Source: Lepeophtheirus salmonis
Taxonomy: Eukaryota; Arthropoda; Copepoda; Siphonostomatoida; Caligidae
DNA length: 64,000 bases
Reading direction: 5' to 3'
Assembly: GCF_016086655.4 (NCBI RefSeq)
Contig: NC_052138.2
Coordinates: 32,685,403 to 32,749,402 of the forward strand
Part shown: one piece after another, positions 34,491 to 44,996 of the stretch
Layout of the letters: each line of letters begins with the position of its first letter
Position numbering within the stretch: the stretch's first letter is position 1
Translations under genes and position numbers: made by a program
The notes under the pieces: generated by a model
Seen by the model: only the letters and a program-made list of their open reading frames with translations
Database searches by the model: none
What the model was told of the DNA's origin: nothing

Positions 34491-35777
34491 GCATACATAT
34501 CATTGTTTAAAATAGTAAACACTAAATCAATCTCTTAGATTTATACTGATAATGATTATAATCTGACCGTGATGATTTAATGGTATTTCCTCTTTAAGAT
34601 ACTGTAATCAGACACAACAGGTTGTCTATTTACACAACCAATGTTCACAAATTTAGTACCTTCATGGTTAATACATAATGTTACATAAATTGTCGTATTT
34701 AATTACAATATCAGTTATTTTAATAATCAGTTAGAATATTAATACTAGCAATGGGTATTTGAGCTTCATAATGTGCCTCCTAATATGTAACAATTAGTAA
34801 TTGTCATCGTAATAGTCAATAAATAACGTACTAGTATATCAATCAATTATTCAATTATCCTCATCACAAGTGACTGTAAATGATTCATCTCATTTTTAAA
34901 TTTGCAAGTTGGACATATTTGCATACACAAATAAAAAATTATTCACAGCATACTATTTTTTTTTCAGTTTCTGATTAAATCTTTCTCAGTATACTAGCTA
35001 TGGAAGTACCTTTAAATTTTTCATCTAACCTTAATAGTAAAAACATTTAGGTATTATCCAACCTATAAACCAAGTAGCGAAACGATGATTAAGTAATCAA
35101 TTTCCCCCAAAAATTGTTGGCTACGAGAATACTTTTTTATACGCCGGGGGCATTGATGAAGAAATGAATTTCTCTATAACTATATACAAAATTATCATAA
35201 TTGGAGCGTTTTAATTGAACTAAGAATGTGATATCTGAAACGCAAGTAACAAAATGCACATCTTACGATGGAAAAGAATAGAGTAACGTCATCGGACTGT
35301 GATATCTTAAAAGTGACGTCTTGTGAGGAGAAAAAGTAATCACGTAGTCAAGATAATCTTTCCAAGCTTATAGGTGTGTTTTATTAATTTGTTTGATATA
35401 TTTAGGTGTTACATTGGTTATCAAATGTCACATCAAATGGGTATCATTCATACTGGAAAGGGTTGCTTACTTGCTTAGATTATAATTATGAATAAATGGC
35501 TGTTTTAATTATAACACCACCCATTTTAATTACTAACTACTAATTGATGGCTTTTTTTTATTATAAATTTCCAAGTATTAAATATACTTATGTACATTAG
35601 AACTTTATAAAATTCAACAAATCAATTATTGAATTGTCCTCACCACAATTATTCTCGTTTATTTACCTAATTTTTTGCTTATAACGTAAATACCATTTAT
35701 ATAATTTACAACATGTGCTCAATATCTTATATATATTTACAAGTCTGATTTTGTTTCCCTTTCTTTCATGGAATCAA
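34491..35777. other. AT-rich spacer, no gene seen
   Basis: No open frame of note. At 35100-35165 a ggctacgag....acgccgggggcattgatg phrase faintly recalls the end of a transposase gene but does not translate cleanly. Confidence 0.35.
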
Positions 35778-35890
35778 AACGGTCGAACAAATCAGTAAAA
35801 AAATTAGTAGACGCATAAAAACAACCAAGCATGCTCGTATGATTTTTTTTCGGACCTTCAAGGTTATTAAGAGACTGTTTTGCCAGTTTT
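35778..35890 (+). repeat. Dispersed repeat R5, copy 2
   Basis: Matches 10487-10605 in order: aacggtcgaacaaatcagt, ttagtagacgcataaaaacaaccaagca, gattttttttcggacc. A pyrimidine-rich tract (35890-35980) follows. Confidence 0.55.
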
Positions 35891-36011
35891 TGCCTATCTC
35901 CTTCCCTCTATCTCTCCGTCTTTTTTCTTCTCCCTCTGTTTCTTTTCTTCTACCTTCATTCTTTGTGTCTATTCGCCTCTATCCAGTCCCGCTACTATAC
36001 AATATATGTAT

Positions 36012-36220
36012 GGCCTCATTTTCGATTTGTAGGGATGTTAATCCGGAGCATTTTATGTATGTTAAAATGTAGGAAAGAAAAACAAACACCACACATCGTA
36101 TCGGCAGGAATTACATCGATATCGATCCTTAATTCTACTACGAGTCTTACAAGAGCTTACACTTATAACTCCTGAGGAGCAGAATCTCATTGTTACTCTT
36201 CGTCTTTCATAAGCACACAC
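36012..36220 (+). repeat. Dispersed repeat R1, copy in plus orientation
   Basis: Starts with gggatgttaatccggagcatttt as in the 12.2 kb copy and then jumps to the 3' half: ggaattacatcgatatcgatccttaattctactacgagtc, ttacaagagcttacacttataactcc, cattgttactcttcgtctttcat. The middle (the gctgtcatga block) is missing, so this copy is internally deleted. Confidence 0.65.
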
Positions 36221-36970
36221 ACTATTTATTACTTTATACTTATATGTTACGTCTTCAAGTTTTGTAATCATAATTACAAAACCGCTTTGGAAATAAAACA
36301 ATTATGTTCAGACTACTAACTAGAAAAAGGTGTTCCTGCTTTCTAGGACATGTTTTATACACTTCTATTTCATAGTGTTATAGGTACAAGATGAATGATG
36401 AAACAACGTCTTAATATTTTGCAATTTGATTTAGATTGCTCAATCTAATTTTAGGTGTTGTATTAGGGGTCAAATGTCATATAGAAGTAAGGATGTGTGC
36501 AACTCAAAATAAGGGGAGGTGAAAATATCTCATTTTGTTTGTTAATTTACTTGGGATATATGTATTAATCAGCTAATCTACATAATACGTACTTTCTAAT
36601 ATTCCCCCCCCCCCACAAAGACTCAAAAGAAAATTAATCGGGTATGTAAATCAAAGCGGACTTCACTTTTTTCCTTGTTTTCAAAAAGCAATATGTATAA
36701 AGCTCTAATTGATTCGGATTGAAAGACAGAAATAGCTAAATATACGGGTGTATATGCAGTAAATTGTTAACACATGTGCTAAAAATACTTTATCCCACCA
36801 CAAAGAAGTATGTATTCACAAGTAAGCTTTGAGCAATTGCATTCAAAGTCTTTATTCTACGTAAATCCCTATTGTATTCAAACCTATTTAAATAATATGT
36901 TAAATACACAAATTTTATTATTTATAGTGGTTGTGCTGATTCCTGGTCAGTCTTTGTGTGTAGTGAGTGA
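36221..36970. other. Spacer, no gene seen
   Basis: A C10 tract lies near 36605-36614. AT-rich otherwise. Confidence 0.4.
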
Positions 36971-36972
36971 CA

Positions 36973-37080
36973 ATGGGCTGCTGGACACGTCTGTGTGGTC
37001 TATTCTGCATATTATATGTAATTGCCTTCTTCCCTTCGTTCTCGAGTACAAATTGGATATTGTATCTGTCGTTGTTTTAG
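36973..37080 (+). CDS. Short ORF with signal-peptide-like sequence (35 aa)
   Basis: The ATG at 36973 has a favourable context (gacaATGG). The product starts MGCWTRLCGLFCILYVIAFF and continues PSFSSTNW: a basic residue, a hydrophobic core of about 14 residues, then a small-residue stretch that could be cut after FSS. This layout suits a secreted-protein N-terminus or a first coding exon. The frame ends in TAG at 37078-37080, immediately before gtattg. A longer frame in another register (36810-37121) overlaps it and is also hydrophobic. The sequence may be hydrophobic only because it is T-rich. No downstream exon was found. Confidence 0.2.
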   Translation: MGCWTRLCGLFCILYVIAFFPSFSSTNWILYLSLF

Positions 37081-37574
37081 GTATTGCTGTCTCAGAGAGT
37101 TACGTTCGTACATTAGGGTGAGGCAAATGCCCCTACTTTGTATAAACAAACTTGAATATTTCGTATATGCATTGACAGATTTATCAGTTACGAATTTAAC
37201 ATTTCAGGGACGTCAGCACAATTATATTTTTTATTGCCAGGAGAGCTATTTAAAAAAAAAAGTTAAAATTTATTCTCCAGACCTGAATTTGATTAAATGA
37301 CCATTTTTTTAGGACTGGAGAAATCCATTAAATTTTCCGCCACTGTTTCTCCAATCATTTTTTTTATAAGCCCATAATTTTTCCTTGCTTGATCAAGACA
37401 AATATTCTATAATTTTATTGTTGTATGGGGGGGGCGGAGGGATCCCCTTCAGCCCTGCAGACATTACTGTATTTAAAACCCACTTACACAATAACTCTTG
37501 TATGTTAAACAAAAGAACATATTTTAACACAAGCTAAAATGATTTTTTTTTCAAAATTGAATGCACATATATTT

Positions 37575-37692
37575 GTATTTCTTTGACGAATAATGGTCAA
37601 TTTCTATCAACAAGTTATTCTTATTAACTTTTTGGATGTGCTGCAAATTGTAATTAAATTAACTCAAATGGATTTTTACACTGAAATCATTT
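37575..37692 (+). repeat. Dispersed repeat R4, partial copy
   Basis: ttctttgacgaataatggtcaatttctatcaacaagttattcttattaa then gctgcaaattgtaatta aligns with 51379-51470 (ttctttgacgaattaaggatcgttaatatccatcaacaagttattaggattaat, then cactgcaatttgaactta). It extends beyond the foldback arm there, so R4 is a repeat in its own right. Confidence 0.55.
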
Positions 37693-38146
37693 AAAAACTC
37701 AAAAAAATAGTTTTTGTCCTTTTTTTTCATAAAATTTCATCTATATTTTGCTCAAGGTGAACATTTATGAAAATAAATTGGGTTGATGTGTTCATTAGTT
37801 CCGTACAGAGTAAACTAAAAAAAGTTTAAGCTTTATCTGTCAAAAAGTAAGAATTTGTTGTACACCGGCTTCACCCTAACATGCACGCACACATTCTTGA
37901 GGGACATTATCATCGGCCATTGATTTATTTTGTTATGTTTTGTTTCCTTCAATTGTATCATCATCCTGATCATTTCCTTTAAAAACAGGATTGTAAAACC
38001 GAATAATACATATATAGATGCAATAACAATTGTAAAGAGAGAAAGAGAGAAGTTGAAGGATGATTGTCCAGTCGCCATTTCTCATCCCTCACTCACTCAT
38101 TCTCCCCTTTCGTGATGATTGTCTCTCATTATTATACTACATATTA
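37693..38146. other. Spacer, no gene seen
   Basis: Frames on both strands overlap at 37833-38115; neither shows a motif. A ctcactcactcattc run lies at about 38089-38102. Confidence 0.4.
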
Positions 38147-38148
38147 TA

Positions 38149-39106
38149 CAGAGTGGTTCAGAATTAGAGGCCATTTAACTACATTAAATTTGAAGTATTC
38201 TATGTAGAGATTTCGTTACCCAAGACCAAAATAGTGCAAACGCTAATGCATGGACTGCAAATGAAGTGCAGAAGTTGTGCAATAATTTAGTACACTCATG
38301 GCCTCAGACTTCTGGCCTTATATTAGCGTCGAAGAGGAGAACAATGAAGTAACTATAGGGGCTAAGGAGCCATTGGCTCTCCAATTTTGCGGAAAATTTA
38401 TAGTTATTACAAAAAAATAAATTTTCTCATGTCCAAAAAATTATTCAATGTCATAATTTCCCCAAAAAATGAAAAACAATTTCCCATTTACTTTTACAAA
38501 TGTTTTTTTTTTGTTTTAGTTTATTTAGTCTTTTCTGAAAATTTTTAAAAAGATTATTACAAAAAAAAAATAATAATAACTTATCAGTTAAAATTGTCAA
38601 AAAAACCTACAGCCAGCATTGGAGGAGGGTTCTCAATAAATAAAAAATCCTGCACACACTTGATTACACCATAATGATCTAATTTGGCTCTCACTTTAAA
38701 ACAAAACAAAACAAACTGATGGTACCCGTAAAGGAAAAATATTCCGGAATATAATGTGTGTACTAGCTGCAAGTCAGTAACGAAGTGTCTCTGGCATTTT
38801 GTTAAGATCAAGGGGGAAGGGAGATATAATTATAACTCTACAACTTAATCCTCAGTATTAATCTCTGGTTTTTATGAGTGCATACAAATGTTCAATCCAG
38901 TTTTGTATCTAGTTGTGTGTCTGTTATAGAAAAAGAAGTTCACTTCTCAGGAATTTCGATTAGAATAATGATAAAAGAAAAGAAAATTCCCTCTTCAGTT
39001 TGGCAACCCCAAAAAAATGGGCAGGCTACAAAATTTACAAATATTTATACATCATTATCAGTGAGTAATTTTTTTTGTGAAATAACTCTAATCCTGAAAC
39101 ACCCTG
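38149..39106 (+). mobile_element. Tc1-like TIR element, 958 bp, interior mostly unrecognisable
   Basis: Left end TA then CAGAGTGGTTCAGAATTAGAG; right end, reverse complemented, TA then CAGGGTGTTTCAGGATTAGAG. The termini match over 21 bases with three mismatches and have TA at both edges (38147-38148, 39107-39108). The caggatTaga form is a familiar Tc1-type terminus. The interior keeps only one short transposase-like piece near the left end and is otherwise AT-rich. Confidence 0.7.
38235..38350 (+). pseudogene. Possible transposase fragment inside the 38.1 kb element
   Basis: One plus-strand frame reads WTANEVQKLCNNLVHSWPQ, which resembles the segment just before the third catalytic block of Tc1-type transposases (AHTANxVQxxCxxNxxxFWP). 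The block itself is replaced by SGLILASKRRTMK. The resemblance is short, and the strand and position agree with a left-to-right gene. Confidence 0.4.
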
Positions 39107-39108
39107 TA

Positions 39109-40018
39109 TATCAATATGATAAAATTTTCCCTCTGCAAAATAAAGAGCTCACACACACATAATATTTATTAAGGATGCCATTCGATATGCCTTACAGAAA
39201 TCTTTCAAGAGACTGAATAACTCTTTCCCTCCCTTTTATTCACTTATATATTAACACACACGGACTTCACAAATTGACATATCCTTTCATTTCAAGTGCG
39301 TGTGTGTGTTGCTTACACTCAATAAAACGTGTAATTCTTTTTAAGGGATGGATGATACATGGTTAGACGATGATGATGATGGGGATGGTACATAAAAACC
39401 CTTCAGGATTTTTATTATTAGTTTGAGCCCTTCTCAAGTTATACATATTGCTCCTGCCGCTGCCGCCGCCTTCTCTAATGAATCCTTTATTCCATTTGTT
39501 ACACTTGAGTTGATTCCTTCTTTTTCAATTATAGATATTTATCATAGTAGTGCATACTAGTGGTAGTTTAATCATAACGGAGATCCTCTTTCTAACACGA
39601 GTGAGTGACAAGAGCAAAACAAATAGGGAAATATTGTGGGAAAGGAGAATGATTAGGATCATAATAACCATTCTCAATCCCCCCACTACTCACCTACCTA
39701 CTTTGTCACAGTAGGACATCCTCAAAATAAAGAAGAATTCCACTTCTTTTCCATGTTTATAGTGAAAATAATATTCATAAATATAGAAAACTAATCCATC
39801 AACACGATTAGTATATGTACATATATGAGAGCGAACAAATAAAAGAAATCCTTTAACAATATTGTCCTCGGGAAGAAAGAAAAATGAGTTTGTCAATGGT
39901 GTTATTAATACTATTAAGTTGTGAACGAATCATTGTCAAAAGTTGTAACATTCTTAAAGTTAAATAATAAAGATAAATGTACCATTAAAATGATCAGAGT
40001 ACAGTTAACAGACCAAAA
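39109..40018. other. Spacer, no gene seen
   Basis: It includes a gtgtgtgtgt run near 39300, a (GAT)n run near 39370-39383 and a short GCC-rich run (ctgccgctgccgccgcc at about 39454-39470). The latter could encode a short alanine run on either strand but no larger exon is visible. Confidence 0.4.
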
Positions 40019-40019
40019 T

Positions 40020-40095
40020 ATATCCCGAGCAAACCCTTAGTCTTCTTACTCTCCGTCTTTCATGAGCCCACGTAGTAGTTATAACTGTATACTTA
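40020..40095 (+). repeat. Dispersed repeat R1, 3' end only
   Basis: Reads cccgagcaaacccttagtcttcttactctccgtctttcatgagccca, matching the minus-strand form of the end of the 47.2 kb copy (ctcccgagcaaacctttattgttactctccgtcttcaatgag) and the end of the 36.0 kb copy. Confidence 0.5.
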
Positions 40096-40955
40096 TATGT
40101 TCTGTGATCCAGAATTAAATGTACATTACAACTGCTTAAGATGTAAAGACGTAGCTGAATGGACAACACACACGGGATAAATGATTCTCTTGAACTTGTA
40201 AGTAACGCATCTCAGTCATTCCTGGACAAGTTTATACGGACTTGAAAGACCATTCCTGGATCGGATAGAGTAATTGCAATACTTTACTCAGTACCATCTG
40301 AACAATTGAAGGAACATTTAAAAAAATACTTGAAAAGACCACTCTCGTTTTCTAGGACATATTTCATACATCTCTATGTATTGTACATAATTAGTTCAAG
40401 AATGTGGAAATGTACCTATTTATTATAAATGCTTTGTGAGATGCGTAAGCATATTATCTGCAGGTGGAATTATTGTCCATGGTGCAGAAGATTTTTTATG
40501 GAGTATGAAATAAGACGTTTCAAATTATGTGTGACATCTTTTATGTGTGCCTTGAGGTTTGGAGCATGGCCTCATAAATTTCTATCTGTTTTTTTTTTTT
40601 TACAGTCATTGTAAAGTAGAGAACATGTTTTTGAATGTCTCACTTTTTGTTTTGTTTCAGGCTATGTTGGAAGCCAATTTTGTAAGTATCTTTTATATGT
40701 CATGTAATTAAATTAAGTAAGCTATTAATATGATAGTATGATTTCTTTTTCTTCCTTTTAAAATCCGACTAATTACAGTTACAGTCTTTCCTTTTATGTA
40801 GAGTACCGTATTATACTCCCCACAAGCAAGAATTATGATAATTGATCCAAGTTTTCAATCCCTACTCCTGATGGATGACCATAAAAACAAAAGTTAATTA
40901 AACTACATATGCTCGTAAATATGTAAAAAAAAACCAACTAATAATTAAGTAACAC
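40096..40955. other. Spacer, no gene seen
   Basis: A 61-codon frame at 40429-40614 has cysteines and arginines but no known motif. No repeat assigned. Confidence 0.4.
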
Positions 40956-40957
40956 CG

Positions 40958-41522
40958 AATTGCAAAGTTTGTTGGTAACTTCATCAATAATTAAATGATT
41001 TTTTCGCAAAAGTATACCCCTTTTTTTTTACTTTTAAGGGCCATGGTCAAAGATTAAGCCAAAGTTTTTGCCATATTTTGTCTCTTCCCTCCTCCACCAT
41101 ATTCGCACTTAGTCCACATCATCTAAATACTTTAGTACGGTCTATCTAACGAAATTTTTTTATGGTATCTTAATTATAATATTTTGCAAAATATTAGAAT
41201 ACTCAATAATTAAGGAGGAAAAGAGGTCGACTTGAAGGACTATTTAAGACCTGATGGGAGTGAAGTGGGACACAGTTATTGTCACAGCACTATTAGTAAT
41301 ATTCTGAGGCATTTTGATTAAAAAAAAAAAAAAAAAAAAGTAACAAGAAAATATATAATTTTTTTTTTTTTTTTTTTTGCAGAATCGCAAAATTTATTGG
41401 TGATTTAATTAATAAATAATTTTTTTGCAATAAAAAGTAATGTACTTTTGGAGGCAATGAACAAAGATTGTGTCAAAGTTTTTCGGCATTTTTTGCCCCT
41501 CACCCATGTTCGTAATTTCTAA
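40958..41522 (+). repeat. Diverged direct duplication around a poly(A)/poly(T) hairpin
   Basis: The block aattgcaaagtttgttggtaacttcatcaataattaaatgattttttcgcaa (40968 on), followed by caaagattaagccaaagtttttgccatattttg, recurs as aatcgcaaaatttattggtgatttaattaataaataatttttttgcaa (41383 on) followed by caaagattgtgtcaaagtttttcggcattttttg. The offset is about 415 bp. Just before the second copy are A20 (41320-41339) and T20 (41359-41378) separated by 19 bases. Confidence 0.65.
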
Positions 41523-42106
41523 ACGTCTCCTTTCCTATCTGCGTGCACACATTGTAGATATCCCCTTGTGCGGTTGTAGGAAGTGGGACCATATTGTGCG
41601 ATCACCCTCCTAAAAAAATTTGAAAAACAAATTATATATTTTGCTCCTACCATTTTTTTTAAATTGCAGTGCCCTAGAATGTACCTAATAGTGTTGTGTC
41701 GAAAAATGTTCAATCCAATTTTGGACATGTTTAGCCCCTCTAATAGGTACTTTTTCCTTTTAATTTTTTCAGTATTTTAATATTTAATAATAAAATGTAA
41801 TTAAAACACAATAAAATGTGATCGTAAAATTGATTATAATAAAAAAGTAAGTCATAAAAAATAAAAAACAAAATGTATTTGAATAGTTTATATACAAATA
41901 CTGCACGCAAGTTTTTTTTCTTTTTTTTTGCAATAAAAACTTCCCCATATTTGCATTTGGTGCAAATAATGTACCAAACTTTATTATACCCTGCGTTCAC
42001 AATTTCAAAATCCCTCCCCCTCATACCTGTATAGATACTTTGTACATAGTCCTCCATTTTTTTGGAATTGCAGCTTTTTTTTTTTGAAAAAATCATATAT
42101 AAAAAA

Positions 42107-42228
42107 TACAACCTTATTTCGCTTAATAAGTCATCGACATTTATAAGAAAAGTTCCAAGGATCGACAATTAAGGACCGGTCTGAAGGACGGGACCGAATA
42201 GAGAAGGACTAATGCAATACTAATCTTA
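42107..42228 (+). repeat. Dispersed repeat R2, left arm of an inverted pair
   Basis: Runs cttatttcgcttaataagtca, acatttataagaaaa, then gatcgacaattaaggaccggtctgaaggacgggaccgaatagagaaggactaatgcaa. It is matched in reverse complement by 42962-43085. Confidence 0.7.
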
Positions 42229-42244
42229 CAAAAATTACACTATT

Positions 42245-42286
42245 TTTTTTAGAAATGGGTGGGGGGGGGAGCCCATTTCTAAAAAA
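42245..42286. other. Perfect 15-bp hairpin with a G9 loop
   Basis: Arms 42245-42259 (ttttttagaaatggg) and 42272-42286 (cccatttctaaaaaa) are exact reverse complements; the 12-base loop is T, G9, A, G. Located just outside the left R2 copy. Confidence 0.75.
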
Positions 42287-42960
42287 GAAGTTATAGGCAT
42301 AGAAACAGTATAAAGCTAAGCCAAGCAGACTTGTGTTTGATTGGCAGATAGACAATAAATATTCTGATCTTGAAAAGTATAATAAAGCTGTTGTATTTTT
42401 TGTAATTGTGCATATGTTTGAATCCAAAGGAAAAAAAAAATGAATATAAAGTGAAAACATGATAATGCATTATAATTAAAATAGCAATATTTATTTGCAA
42501 TATGCAATGCTCTTATTGCCTAGACTATCTATATTTTTAGGGAAAGTTGAAACACTGAGAGTTCAAAGACTGGACTGGATGGAAACCATCACAACACTAC
42601 TTCTTATGTCCAATCCTATAATGCAATGAGTATTGATGATGACTTAATACCTAAGTAAGTTTCTCCCTAAAAATGTAGAGGCACCAGGTGTAAAATTCCA
42701 TTTTTGACCGCTGTTTTCATATTTGAACCGTGTTGAAATAAAACAAGGTTCAATAGGAAGAGTATATATTATAAAAATGTCAAATATTACATATTGTATA
42801 CAACTATAAATATATATTTCACTTTTTGAGGGTTACTTGGGTAATTTTTCAATAGATGCTTTAACACATTTCAAAAATATAATGTATGCCATTTTTCACT
42901 TTGTTTAATGTTATTTTGTTTTTTTCTTGTTTGAAAAAATAGAATAGAAGTAACTACTCT
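42287..42960. other. Spacer between the inverted R2 copies
   Basis: Open frames at 42209-42507 on the minus strand are AT-driven shadows. An agactggactggatggaaacc phrase at 42569 may be a decayed R2 fragment. Nothing else recognised. Confidence 0.4.
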
Positions 42961-42961
42961 T

Positions 42962-43085
42962 GTAGTTACGACTAGGGTTGCATTGGTCCTTATCTATTCG
43001 GTCCAGTCCTTCAGACCGTTCCTTAACTGCCGATCATTGGTATTTTTCTTATAAATGTCTTATTAAACCAAATAAGATATTAGGT
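42962..43085 (-). repeat. Dispersed repeat R2, right arm of an inverted pair
   Basis: In plus orientation ttgcattggtccttatctattcggtccagtccttcagaccgttccttaactgccgatcattgg, then tttttcttataaatgtct, then aaataagat. Reverse complementary to 42107-42228 over about 110 bp with roughly one difference in seven. Confidence 0.7.
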
Positions 43086-43299
43086 TAAGTCAATAGTTCT
43101 GAGCGTTTTTGCTCGATGCCTTTAGTGAGTTATATCTACCAAATGATACATTGTATTAAAAAAAAGCTTATGGTATTCTTAAAGGTTAAGCGTACACTAA
43201 AAAAAAGTTCATTTACAGTTTAGTGTTTGGTAGAACCAGTTGTGTGTTACAGTGTTCCAAAGTGTAAGTAAAAAAATAGATAATTCGATACATTCTTCA

Positions 43300-43545
43300 A
43301 TTTACTAGGCAGAGCAGGTGGCTAAAAAATGGTGCTGTTTATGGACCCAATACAGTATTAAATGCCACAGTAAAGCTATGGTTGCAATTGTTCCGTTCTG
43401 GTAATATGGAGGTTAAAAATGTCTATAAAATAATAGAAATCGTCGAGTTGGACCAACATTGAACACTTATTCCATTGCCCAGAAACTGAATAGTACCAAG
43501 AGAACTGTTTGGAACTATTTAAATCGGATAATCCTAACTATGTTC
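43300..43545 (+). pseudogene. Mariner transposase N-terminal fragment
   Basis: The plus strand reads VYGPNTVLNATVKLW, then LFRSGNMEVKN, then KIIEIVELDQH (about 43338-43460). After a one-base frame change it continues NTYSIAQKLNSTKRTVWNYL (43460-43522). This is the complete order of the paired helix-turn-helix region of mariner transposases, where the motif WFxxFRSGN precedes a linker and then YSIAxxLxxSxxTVxxHL. The RSGRP linker piece has been lost. The catalytic domain is absent: the sequence runs into an unrelated Tc1-type 3' end at 43715. Confidence 0.8.
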
Positions 43546-43714
43546 ATGTTATTATCAGAATAAACTCAGAAATTGTTACTTCACCTATTATATATTAAGA
43601 GCATTACGCATATCTTGCAAAAGATAGACATGTTTTCATTATAATACAATTAAAAACAGGAAAAATATACTTAATGACGTCAAAAGGACTCGATTTTACC
43701 TTTTTAATGACAGT

Positions 43715-43907
43715 CAAGTGACTATATCCAAGTACCAGGCCTTCCACCGCTATAATTGCAACTAAAAGGAGTTACATTTAGAATTAAGAGAGCTCAGACG
43801 CACGTCTATTTATAGTATTAAATTGTTGAAATTCTATTGTTAATTAATAAATTATATCTTGTTGAAGTTGCAAATTCAAAGAGTTCAGATTTTAATGGAC
43901 TCTTCGG
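43715..43907 (+). mobile_element. Solo 3' end of the 7.4/24.5 kb Tc1/mariner family
   Basis: It matches the last part of the other two copies: aggccttccaccgctataattgc, then ttaagagagctcagacNcac, ctatttatagtat, ttgttaatta, atcttgttgaagtt, and a terminal gttcagattttaatgNac...cggTA. The end falls at 43907 with TA at 43908-43909, as in the full copies. The left part of the element is missing, and mariner sequence of a different family lies next to it. Confidence 0.75.
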
Positions 43908-43909
43908 TA

Positions 43910-44993
43910 ATATCCCTTTTGACCAACGGAGAGTTAAAAGACTTACCTGCATATGGTCTTTCAAATAAAATCTGTCCATTTTTTTATTCATTTATAGTGA
44001 CGATACATTTTGGATACTTAAAATGCAATTTGTGCCACACCCAAAGTGTTAATAAGATTAATTTGTTCAAACAAACTTATGATAACTTGTCAAAGAATAC
44101 CTACAAATGTAAGGTACTCTCTACCTATTGTGATAAATTTATCCTAGCTTGCTTTTGTGTTGATGGGCCACATATTAAGAAACTAAATATCTGTTCATAG
44201 AAACAAAAGTTAACAAGTTTGAATATTTGTCATGTTGTCAGTTATCAAATAATCCCACTTATAAATATAACTGACAGAACAATAATCCTTTGTCTTAATT
44301 ATGATTCAATAAATACACCAAAAAAAAGAAGAAAAAGTCATTTCTGACTAATCAACCACCATTTATGAAAAAAATGTCATTGAGAGATGATGTTTGGAAA
44401 TTTTTCAGAGTCAATAAACGAGAACTGGGTCAATGGAACAGCCTATTTATCTATGCTTAATAAATATCATAGATGATGTATCTCTATGCAATTAGCCATT
44501 AAAAGAATTTGAACTCGAAGGAATAATTTGAATACTGATGCAACAAATATGACGACTTCTTCCCAAAACAAGGCATCCATCACTCAAAAGAAGGAGGGAT
44601 GGATGACATGCAAACATAGAGCGTACGATACGTATGGATTATTCTTTTTATGAGAGTAATTGAATATTTTATGGTAGAAATTTCTAAACGTATGTCTTTC
44701 TGGACAATATTCTTTGTTGTTGATGAGTAGTAAAGGAAATTGAATGACAAAGTGGATGTACATAATACGGCCCACAGGTATACATTCATAAATAGATTGC
44801 ATTTTCTCCTTCCTGACTACTTTTCTATCGTCTTCACTATTCACCAATAATACCTACTAAATGGACCTATATAGTCTATATACATTGATATTACCTATTT
44901 GTTGACAAAGGAATGTACTATAGTGATAAAACGCATCAGCAAACTCACGGATCGGGTCATTTTTGATGAACAAACCTACTCATATACAGTGTG
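43910..44993. other. Spacer, no gene seen
   Basis: The 113-codon frame at 43859-44200 begins inside the transposon end and has no ATG-supported domain; it contains several C residues but I see no zinc-binding spacing. Treated as chance. Confidence 0.4.
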
Positions 44994-44996
44994 GCA

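Noticed and set aside
35100..35165. Possible transposase end (ctacgag...cgccgggggcattgatg)
   Set aside because: The GGHxE-like ending is not in a continuous frame with any other transposase residue.
36062..36301. 79-codon minus-strand frame with CNSCRYDVWC
   Set aside because: The cysteine-rich look comes from the antisense of an R1 copy; not conserved in other copies.
41740..42168. 142-codon minus-strand frame
   Set aside because: Long but made almost wholly of K, F, I, L, Y and N codons from AT-rich sequence, crossing poly(A/T) tracts and an R2 end. No motif.
43859..44200. 113-codon plus-strand frame with several cysteines
   Set aside because: Begins inside a transposon terminus, and cysteine spacing fits no zinc-binding pattern I know.
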